Origin: Duganella sp. CF458
GTDB lineage: Bacteria > Pseudomonadota > Gammaproteobacteria > Burkholderiales > Burkholderiaceae_D
Length of the DNA: 64,000 nucleotides
NCBI RefSeq assembly: GCF_900113115.1
Contig: NZ_FOOF01000002.1
Coordinates: 310,001 to 374,000 of the forward strand
Direction of reading: 5' to 3'
Shown: in pieces, positions 33,946 through 40,657 of the stretch
Position numbering within the stretch: the first letter of the stretch is position 1
How the letters are laid out: the number at the start of each line of letters is the position of its first letter
Translations under genes and position numbers: made by a program
The notes under the pieces: model-generated
Database searches by the model: none
Told to the model about the DNA's origin: nothing
Seen by the model: the letters and a program-made list of their open reading frames with translations, nothing else

Positions 33946-35747
33946 GCAGGGACAGGAAGCCCGACCCTGCGGCGGCGGCGCGGCAGGCCGGGATTGCCCA
34001 GGTGCTGGCGCATCCTGTGCTGGGCGCTGTCGCAGGGCGGGTCGAGTTTCGCGCCGATCCGGCGCATCAGATGGTCCCCGCCAAGGGCTGGCTCGCCTTG
34101 TCGCCGGGCGGCACGGTATGGCTGCATCCGAAACGGCGCGCGCGGCCGGAGCAATGGGCGCGCGTCGTTGGCATTGTTCTTTCCTGTCTTGGGCTTGGAC
34201 TGGTGCGGCGCCGTGAACCGGTGGGCTTGTGGGAAGTAGCGGCGCTGGTGACGGCATCGCGCTTTTGCGCAGAACTCAAGCTCGGCGAATTGCCGGAAGA
34301 GTGGCGTCTGCCGGAATGCCCTGACGCCAGCGTGGAAACCTTGCTGCAGCGCTTTTGCAGCGACGGCTGTCCCGCGCCGCTGCTGGCCTGGCATGCGGAT
34401 ATCGCCGGCGGCGAATCGCTGTTCGTGGCGCTCGACGAGAAGCCGGTGGCATGGCGGCGCCAGACGCCAACGCCCTGGCACGAAATGCTGGCCGACGGCA
34501 TTGCACGCGGCGTTGGCAGGGCGTTGGCCATTGCCGGCGGCGCAGCTGCGGAGCAGGCAGCCAAGCCGCATAGCCGCGAGCACCGCGCACGGCGGCGCAT
34601 GATGGATCGTTATCCCTTGCTGGGCGCGTTGGCAGCCAGCTTCGACCTGGAGAACGATATCCGCATCTGCCAGCAGTACGATATCCGTGTCGCCGCCATT
34701 GATGTCGGCGCCCGCCGCATCTGGATCAATCCGGCGGCGGGCCTGAACGACGATGAAACCCTGTTTGTCCTGGCCCACGAATTGCTGCACGCAGGCCTGA
34801 ATCACGCGTCGCGCCGGCGCGGGCGCGACCCTGTGCTGTGGAATGTCGCCTGCGATTTCGCCATCAATAGCTGGCTGCTCGAGATGCAGGTAGGATCGCC
34901 GCCCGCCATCGGCATGCTGTACGACCCCGGCCTGGCCGGGCAATCCGCCGATGAAATCTACGACGGGCTGGCGCGCGATATGCGCCGTGCACGCAAATTG
35001 GCGACGCTGCGAGGCGCCGGCCAGCCCGACTTGCTGGGCGAAGATAGCGGCACGCAGTTCACCGACGCAGAGGAGTATTGCCGTCGCGCGCTGGCACAAG
35101 GCATGGACCGCTGGGAGCACGATGGCCGCCGGGGCACCGTGCCTGCCGGACTGCTGGAAGAAATCCGCAGCCTGGCGCAGCCGCCCATTCCCTGGGATGC
35201 GCGTCTGGCGCACTGGTTCGATGAACGCTTTCCCCCGCTTGACATGCGGCGCAGCTATGCGCGGCCTTCGCGCAGGCAGGGGGCGACGCCGCATATCCCC
35301 CGGCCGATGCTGTGCAAGCCTCCTGAGGAGGAGCGCAAGAGCCGCGTGTTCGGCGTGCTGCTTGACACTTCGGGATCGATGGAGCCGGCCATGCTGGGCA
35401 AGGCGCTTGGCGCCATCGCCAGTTATGCCATGGCACGCGACGTGATCGCCGTGCGGCTGGTGTGCTGCGATGCCATGGCGTATGACTGCGGCTGGGTCGA
35501 ACCGGAAAACCTGCTGGAGCGCTTCACCTTGCGCGGCCGCGGCGGAACCGTCCTGCAGCCTGGTTTCGACCATCTGCGCGATTTGGCGCAGCAAGGCGAA
35601 ATGCCGGCACATGGCCCGGTGCTGGTCGTGACGGACGGCTGGTGCGAAGACAAGCTGGACACCCGCATGGACCACGCCTACCTGCTGGCCGATGGACGCC
35701 GCCTGCCGTTTACCCCGCGCGGAGAAGTCTTCTATATTACGGACTAG
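33942..35747 (+). CDS. Zincin-like plus VWA-like protein (DUF2201 family), MoxR partner
   Basis: The 601-residue protein has a variable N-terminal ~200 residues, a putative metallopeptidase domain with HELLHAGLNH (H279, H283) preceded by DETLFVLA, and a C-terminal VWA-like domain with MIDAS LDTSGSM (D475, S477, S479). It matches the DUF2201 metallopeptidase-plus-VWA layout. The HExxH may bind zinc; proteolysis is not shown. ATGA overlap with the MoxR gene supports a stable pair. It converges with the next gene without any spacer. Confidence 0.88.
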   Translation: MSRDRKPDPAAAARQAGIAQVLAHPVLGAVAGRVEFRADPAHQMVPAKGWLALSPGGTVWLHPKRRARPEQWARVVGIVLSCLGLGLVRRREPVGLWEVAALVTASRFCAELKLGELPEEWRLPECPDASVETLLQRFCSDGCPAPLLAWHADIAGGESLFVALDEKPVAWRRQTPTPWHEMLADGIARGVGRALAIAGGAAAEQAAKPHSREHRARRRMMDRYPLLGALAASFDLENDIRICQQYDIRVAAIDVGARRIWINPAAGLNDDETLFVLAHELLHAGLNHASRRRGRDPVLWNVACDFAINSWLLEMQVGSPPAIGMLYDPGLAGQSADEIYDGLARDMRRARKLATLRGAGQPDLLGEDSGTQFTDAEEYCRRALAQGMDRWEHDGRRGTVPAGLLEEIRSLAQPPIPWDARLAHWFDERFPPLDMRRSYARPSRRQGATPHIPRPMLCKPPEEERKSRVFGVLLDTSGSMEPAMLGKALGAIASYAMARDVIAVRLVCCDAMAYDCGWVEPENLLERFTLRGRGGTVLQPGFDHLRDLAQQGEMPAHGPVLVVTDGWCEDKLDTRMDHAYLLADGRRLPFTPRGEVFYITD

Positions 35748-36473
35748 CTATTGACCGGAGCTGACCGGCATCGGCGGCAACCCCATCATCTTGCGACGGA
35801 TATTGAGTGCGTTTTCGTCCTCGATCACGGCCGGCTTGCTGCCGGCGAGCTGGGTGCCGTAGCGCTGCGGCAGGCCCTTGGCGACGCGCAGCCGGTCTTC
35901 GGCCTGCGCCAATTGCGAACCTGGCACGTCGTTCTGCACCTGTGCCTCGCGCAGGGCCGGCAGGAGGGCCTCCAGCTCTTTCTCGGGAGTGCGCATCAGG
36001 ACAGTGAAAGCATTCTGCGACAGCTCGGGTCCGGCGAAGCGGGCGCCCGGCCAGCCATGGGACGCGACAATGGTCTTCAGCCGCGCCAGCTCCTTGCGGT
36101 CGCGCGCCGCATCGCGCTTGCCAGGAGCACCCATGCTTTCCAGCGCACGGATCGCGGCCAGCTCGCGGGCATCGAGCACCTTGCGCTTGATGACGATTTC
36201 CTCGCCGACGATGGTGGTGGCAGCGCCGCCAGTGCCACCGCTGCGGATGGTGACCCGCACATTGCCGCGTGCATGGGTGGTGCCGCGGCTCTCCTGCTCG
36301 ACCTGGTTTGCCTCGACCTGCACGGTGTGCTGCTGGCCGACCGGCAGCATGATGCGCGCAACTTCCTTGCCGGCCGCCAGCGTCTGCACGCTGATGCGGC
36401 TAGGCTCAGCCGCGCCGGCCAGCCCATGCCAGGCCAGCAGCAGCGGTAGTGCAAGCTTGTAGACGTTCATCAT
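35748..36473 (-). CDS. Exported DUF6624-like protein
   Basis: The 241-residue product begins with a signal peptide (MMNVYKLALPLLLAWHGLAG), then a beta-rich ~90-residue part (TLAAGKEVARIMLPVGQQHT, ARGNVRVTIRSGG). The C-terminal half has the DUF6624 pattern: LKTIVASHGWPGARFAGPEL, QNAFTVLMRTPEKELEALLP and AKGLPQRYGTQLAG. Function unknown. It sits between the rtcB operon and the acetyltransferase operon on the opposite strand, so the two leader cassettes are not simply a local tandem duplication. Confidence 0.8.
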   Translation of the reverse strand: MMNVYKLALPLLLAWHGLAGAAEPSRISVQTLAAGKEVARIMLPVGQQHTVQVEANQVEQESRGTTHARGNVRVTIRSGGTGGAATTIVGEEIVIKRKVLDARELAAIRALESMGAPGKRDAARDRKELARLKTIVASHGWPGARFAGPELSQNAFTVLMRTPEKELEALLPALREAQVQNDVPGSQLAQAEDRLRVAKGLPQRYGTQLAGSKPAVIEDENALNIRRKMMGLPPMPVSSGQ

Positions 36474-36566
36474 GGACTGACGGTAGCAAACCTGCGCGAA
36501 CAGTGGAGCACGCGTGAGTCGGCATCAGCATCTGGTTCCAAAGCATGGCGTGCTTTCCTGCTGGGC

Positions 36567-36830
36567 TTGAAGGCAGACCTGGCGCGGGACACCAAGCAAC
36601 TGCACTGGCTTCCGGCAGCCTACCGTGAATCCGACACCGATTTCCGCTACCTGGCCGAACTCGATCCCAAAGCAAGCCCGGACGGGGAAAAGTTCGAACC
36701 TGCCTGGACCATGATCAATTCGAATCGCTTCTTCGCTGTTCCGCAGCTGTATGAGCGCTATGCCAGCGCGGCCAAGCTCAGCGAAAAGATCATCCAGCGC
36801 ATCGATGTCCTGTACAAGAATGCCGAGTGA
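36567..36830 (+). CDS. Short ORF of unknown function, possibly a gene remnant
   Basis: The 87-residue frame (start counted at TTG) looks protein-like: RDTKQLHWLPAAYRESDTDF, PDGEKFEPAWTMINSNRFFA, then AKLSEKIIQRIDVLYKNAE. The same frame is open without an ATG well upstream (…KAWRAFLLGLKADL), and no ribosome site is visible, so it could be the 3' end of a truncated gene. It lies in front of leader B. Family unknown. Confidence 0.45.
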   Translation: MKADLARDTKQLHWLPAAYRESDTDFRYLAELDPKASPDGEKFEPAWTMINSNRFFAVPQLYERYASAAKLSEKIIQRIDVLYKNAE

Positions 36831-36923
36831 ATATTTATACAAAGTTTTTCTTGACACTACATTCGCGTAGAGCGCAGAATCAGCGCTCGTTAGTTTTATA
36901 ACCCAGATTAAGAAAGGACAGCC

Positions 36924-36965
36924 ATGCGCAATTTCGCTATCAACTGCATTAAGCACACCAGATAG
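36924..36965 (+). CDS. Leader mini-ORF B (MRNFAINCIKHTR)
   Basis: Thirteen codons with AAAGGAC six bases upstream of the ATG, ending AGA-TAG directly before segment 1. The Ala-Ile-Asn core at codons 5-7 is at the same place as in mini-ORF A. Other codons differ, so the shared residues and the stop position may be what matters. Confidence 0.6.
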   Translation: MRNFAINCIKHTR

Positions 36966-37033
36966 CCCTGATGCGCGTGCGCTCGGGGCCTCTGGCAAAT
37001 TGCCACCCCCCGAGCCGGACGTCCTACGACAAA

Positions 37034-37070
37034 ACCCCGGTAAGGATACTTGCCGGGGTTTTTGTTTTTT
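37034..37070 (+). terminator. Intrinsic terminator of leader B
   Basis: ACCCCGG (37034-37040) pairs with CCGGGGT (37053-37059) and AAG with CTT inside, closing on a four-base GATA loop, followed by TTTTTGTTTTTT. It sits 29 bases before the first acetyltransferase start. Confidence 0.88.
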
Positions 37071-37098
37071 GGTCCCCGGCGCAAGAAGGAAAGGAATC

Positions 37099-37545
37099 AT
37101 GGAGATCCAACTCAAAGCTGTCACCCGGCAGAACTTCGACGACATCACCGACTTGCGGCTGCTGGACCACCAACGCGATTACGTCGCCAGCAACGCCTAC
37201 TCGATCGCGCAAGCCAGCTTTTACCCTGAGATGCAAGCGCGTGCCATCTACGCCGGCGGCGAGCTGGTTGGCTTCCTGATGTATGTCGACCTGAACCTGG
37301 AGGGCCAGCCCGGCGAATTCGGGGTCTGGCGCCTGATGGTGGACCTCCCGCACCAGGGCAAAGGTTACGGCCGCCAGGCGCTGCACATGGCGCTGGCCGA
37401 AATCCGGGCGCGCGGCGGTGTGCGCAAGATCTGGATCAGCTACCAGCCGGACAACAACAGGGCCAAGGAACTATACGCCAGCATGGGTTTCGTCGAGACG
37501 GACATCGACGAGGATGGCGAGATGAATGCAGTACTAGAGCTGTAA
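37099..37545 (+). CDS. GNAT acetyltransferase, SpeG/BltD-like (first of a tandem pair)
   Basis: The 148-residue protein fits spermine/spermidine-type GNATs: LKAVTRQNFDDITDLRLLDH at the start, GELVGFLMYVDL, WRLMVDLPHQGKGYGRQAL with the acetyl-CoA loop (QGKGYG), and ISYQPDNNRAKELYASMGF. A good AAGGAAAGG site precedes the ATG. BltD and SpeG acetylate polyamines; the substrate here is inferred. It is the first gene behind leader B. Confidence 0.87.
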   Translation: MEIQLKAVTRQNFDDITDLRLLDHQRDYVASNAYSIAQASFYPEMQARAIYAGGELVGFLMYVDLNLEGQPGEFGVWRLMVDLPHQGKGYGRQALHMALAEIRARGGVRKIWISYQPDNNRAKELYASMGFVETDIDEDGEMNAVLEL

Positions 37546-37565
37546 CGAAGAAGAAGGAGTCATGA

Positions 37566-38054
37566 ATGAGACCATACCAACGCTTCCTGAGGAAATGGAT
37601 CACCACCAACCTGCACGTGGTCACCAAGGAGAATTTCGCCAACATCGCCGAACTGGAACTGCATGATCACCAGCAGGACCATGCGGCGGACACCATGTAT
37701 GCGATAGCAGAAGCCAGCTTCCACCCGAACTACCATTGCCGCGCGATAGCCGACAAGGACGGCGTGGTGGGCTTCCTGATGTACGCCGCTCCCGGCGCCG
37801 AGGATGAAGCGGGCGATTACGCGATCTACCACCTGATGGTGGACCGCCGCTTCCAGGGCAGGGGCCATGGCCGCCGCGCAGTCGACCTGGCGCTGGCCGA
37901 GATCCAGAAGCACGGGGATGTGCAGCGCATCTGGACCAGCTACCGTCCCGACAACGCCGTGGCGAAGGAGCTCTACGCCGCCTGCAGCTTCACTGAGGCG
38001 GGCGTAGAGGAAGACGGCGAGATGTACGCCGTCTGGAGTCCCGATCCTTACTGA
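37566..38054 (+). CDS. GNAT acetyltransferase, SpeG/BltD-like (second of a tandem pair)
   Basis: The 162-residue protein is a diverged copy of its neighbour with a ~14-residue N-terminal extension: VVTKENFANIAELELHDHQQ, GVVGFLMYAA, HLMVDRRFQGRGHGRRAVDL and WTSYRPDNAVAKELYAAC. ATG 37566 has AGAAGGAG six bases upstream; an ATG at 37562 is out of frame. The stop overlaps the converging Kelch gene by seven bases. Two diverged copies in one operon suggest different substrates or a heterodimer. Confidence 0.86.
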   Translation: MRPYQRFLRKWITTNLHVVTKENFANIAELELHDHQQDHAADTMYAIAEASFHPNYHCRAIADKDGVVGFLMYAAPGAEDEAGDYAIYHLMVDRRFQGRGHGRRAVDLALAEIQKHGDVQRIWTSYRPDNAVAKELYAACSFTEAGVEEDGEMYAVWSPDPY

Positions 38055-40567
38055 GTAAAGGTCAGGGTGTAGGCGCCGGAGCGGCCCGAGTAGTAGCTGG
38101 TCGCTTCGATGGTGTAATTGCCCCATGCACCCGCCGGCAGCGTATAGCTGATGCGCGAGTTGGTGCCGCCACCGCCATCGTCGTTCGAGCTGATCACATT
38201 GCCGGAACCGTCGCGCAGGTAGAGATAGGCATCAAAGCTCGACGAAGCCAGGGTGATGGTCACGACGCGGCCAGGCAGCACAGCGAAGGTGTAGCGGTCG
38301 GTGTAATAACCGGTGCCGCGCGCGCCCACCGGGCAGGTCGACGACTGCAGGTTGCCGCTTACCGCTTCCCCGCTGGTGATCGGCTTGCTGCAGACGGTGG
38401 GCTGGGTGGTGCCCTGCTGGTTCAGGCTCAACGGCAAGGCCAGGCCGCTGCCGCTGAGAGTGGCGGTGGCATTGCGGGCGGTGCCGGAATTGGCGCTGAC
38501 CGAGTAGGTGATGCTGCCGTTGCCGGTGCCGCTGGTGGCGCTCGTGATGCTCATCCAGCTTGGCACGCCGGCCAGGCTCCAGTTGCAGCTCGCCGGCGCC
38601 AGCACCGTGAAGTTGCCGCTGGTGCCGGCAGCCGGGAAATTGCTGCTGGATGGCGTCACGCTCCAGGTGGCGCATGCGGAACCAGTCTGGCTCAGTTTTG
38701 CCATGCCGACCGCGTCGGGGTTGGACGCCAACATGTAGTCGCTGCGATCGGCGCCGGTATTGGGCGCGATGTTGAGGCTGAAACTACCGTTGCCGGTGCC
38801 TGATGCACCGGAGGTGACGCTGACCCAGGTGACAGGCACCGCCAGCGCCCACTTGCAGCTTGGCGCAGCGGTAATGGTGCCGGTCGTGCTGCCGCCCGCA
38901 GCAGTGAACGATGCGCTGCTCAAGCTGATGACGGGAGCGCTCGGGCAAAGCTTGCGGGCATCCTGGGTAAAGGTGAACGTGGTGGCGTAGCCCATCGAAG
39001 TGACCTGGCCGGAGCCGCTGCGCGAAGCAGTGGTGTCCGGGTTGGCGGCAACCGAGTAAGGAATGCTGCCGTTGCCGCTGCCGCTGGTCGCGCCGGTGGC
39101 GGTGATGAAGCTTGGCATCGAGGCGACGTTCCATGGGCAGCTGGCGGCTGCGAAAACGCTGAGCGAACCGCTGCCGCCGGAGCCGCTGACCGTCGTGGTG
39201 GTCGGCGATACCACCGGCGCCGATGGGCAGTTGGCGGAAGCCACCTGCGTGACGGTGATGGATTCATTCCCCAACAGGAACGACGCGCTGCGCGACGCGC
39301 CGGTCAGGTTGGTGGTGGTGTTGAAGACCACCGCGACCGAGCCGCCGGCCGGCATTTGCTGCGGGTTGGTGCCGGCAATGGTCAACCAATCCGGCAGGTT
39401 GGCCGCCTCGAAGCGGCAGCCGGGTGCCGCATTGACTGTAAAGCTGACCGTACCGGCATCGCCGCCAGCAGTCTGCGTGCGGACCGGCACGGTGGTGACC
39501 TGGCCGGCGCAAGCCTGCTCCCAGATTGCCGCATAGGACGTCGCGTCATTCTGGGCGGCGCCGCCGGCGATCAGGACATTGCCGTCAGGTAAACGCGTCA
39601 GGGTGCTGTCACGCGCGGTGGTGCGTTGCGGGCCGCTCATGTTCCAGGTGCCGGTGGCAGCCTGGTAGCGCATCAACTGGCGGTTGTAGTCCGCGGTGAA
39701 GATGATATCGCCGCTTGGCAGCACGCTGGCGTTGGTTGGCTCGAATGCCGTCGGCATGTTGGCTGCAGGCGTAAACACGCCCGTGGCCGGATCGTACAGC
39801 TCGGTACTGTTGTGCGACCATTCGCGGCGGCCGCCCGCAACAAGGACCTTGCCGTCCGCCAGCACTACGGGCTGGATGGTCTGGCGCTGCTCGTTCATCT
39901 GTCCGGTGGCGGTCCACAGGTTCGTGGCGGGATCCCACAGCTCGGCGTTGCGGCTGTAGGTGCTGTTCGCGAAACCGCCCATCTTCAGCACCCGGCCGTC
40001 AGGCAGCAGGACCAGCCCGGAGCCGTTCGGACGCTCCAGCATATTGCCCGTCTTGGTAAACAGTCCGGTAGCTGGATCGTAGATGTCCGCCTGGTAGGCG
40101 CTGGCGTTTGACTTGTCCGTGATCATGACGCGGCCGTCCGACAGCAGGATTCCCACCGTGTCGTAACGGGATACGTTCATATTGCCGGTAGCAGTCCACT
40201 GGCCGGACGCCGGGTCGTAAATTTCGGCGGTATTGGTAAAGGTGCTGGCCGGCGTCATGCCGCCCGCGACCAGGATACGGCCATCCTGCAGCGTGACTGC
40301 CGCGTGCTGCCGGCGTGCGGTCAGCATCGGGGCCGCCGGTGTGAATTGGCCGGTGGCCGGATCGTAGATCTCGGTGCTGGCGTGGATCGGATTGCCTGGC
40401 CTGGATGTGCCGCCGGACAGCAGTAAACGGCCGTCAGGCAGTGCGTTCGCCTTGTGCAGCATGCGCGGCGCGGTCATGGCGCCAGTGGAAGTCTGCGCTT
40501 GTGCGGACAGGGTGGCGCAAGCCAGCAGGGTGGCGGCGGCAAGGTGACGCATTGGTGTTGGGTACAA
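38048..40567 (-). CDS. Secreted Kelch-repeat protein with BACON-like and PPC domains (copy 1)
   Basis: The 839-residue product has a signal peptide (MRHLAAATLLACATLSAQAQ), about six Kelch-type blades (PDGRLLLSGGTSRPG, LQDGRILVAGGM, LPDGRVLKMGGF, LADGKVLVAGGR, LPDGNVLIAGGA), then four ~90-residue BACON-like beta repeats (each with SC-W and a GSGNGSI-type turn), and a C-terminal pre-peptidase (PPC) domain with YTDRYTFAVLPG, FDAYLYLRDGSGNVI and SRISYTLPAG. A TTG at 40567 is taken as start: it has AGGAG ten bases upstream and matches the N-terminal length of the neighbouring paralogue. Likely extracellular adhesion or glycan-binding; no catalytic domain is seen. Confidence 0.85.
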   Translation of the reverse strand: MYPTPMRHLAAATLLACATLSAQAQTSTGAMTAPRMLHKANALPDGRLLLSGGTSRPGNPIHASTEIYDPATGQFTPAAPMLTARRQHAAVTLQDGRILVAGGMTPASTFTNTAEIYDPASGQWTATGNMNVSRYDTVGILLSDGRVMITDKSNASAYQADIYDPATGLFTKTGNMLERPNGSGLVLLPDGRVLKMGGFANSTYSRNAELWDPATNLWTATGQMNEQRQTIQPVVLADGKVLVAGGRREWSHNSTELYDPATGVFTPAANMPTAFEPTNASVLPSGDIIFTADYNRQLMRYQAATGTWNMSGPQRTTARDSTLTRLPDGNVLIAGGAAQNDATSYAAIWEQACAGQVTTVPVRTQTAGGDAGTVSFTVNAAPGCRFEAANLPDWLTIAGTNPQQMPAGGSVAVVFNTTTNLTGASRSASFLLGNESITVTQVASANCPSAPVVSPTTTTVSGSGGSGSLSVFAAASCPWNVASMPSFITATGATSGSGNGSIPYSVAANPDTTASRSGSGQVTSMGYATTFTFTQDARKLCPSAPVISLSSASFTAAGGSTTGTITAAPSCKWALAVPVTWVSVTSGASGTGNGSFSLNIAPNTGADRSDYMLASNPDAVGMAKLSQTGSACATWSVTPSSSNFPAAGTSGNFTVLAPASCNWSLAGVPSWMSITSATSGTGNGSITYSVSANSGTARNATATLSGSGLALPLSLNQQGTTQPTVCSKPITSGEAVSGNLQSSTCPVGARGTGYYTDRYTFAVLPGRVVTITLASSSFDAYLYLRDGSGNVISSNDDGGGGTNSRISYTLPAGAWGNYTIEATSYYSGRSGAYTLTFTQ

Positions 40568-40657
40568 AACTTTTCTCCTCAGAATATTTCTGGTGCACAA
40601 CTGTATATAAGTTTATAAAAGAGTCAATTAAAAAGAATAACGAAAGATTCAGTATTC

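Larger units (their letters stand above)
36851..37070 (+). promoter_or_regulatory. Leader cassette B: promoter, mini-ORF and attenuator in front of two acetyltransferases
   Basis: Same layout as cassette A. TTGACA (36851-36856), 18-bp spacer, CAGAAT (36875-36880); AAAGGAC; a 13-codon ORF ending in TAG at 36965. Segments: 1 CCCTGA (36966-36971); 2 GCTCGGGG (36981-36988); 3 CCCCGAGCCGG (37008-37018); 4 ACCCCGG (37034-37040); 5 CCGGGGT (37053-37059) and T-run. 2:3 pairs over eight bases; 1:2 includes a G-U pair. Segment boundaries are kept while loops differ, as expected for selected structure. Confidence 0.75.

Noticed and set aside
37562..37640. ATG at 37562 as start of the second acetyltransferase
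   Set aside because: It is out of frame with the GNAT motifs; ATG 37566 has a proper ribosome site and the right frame.
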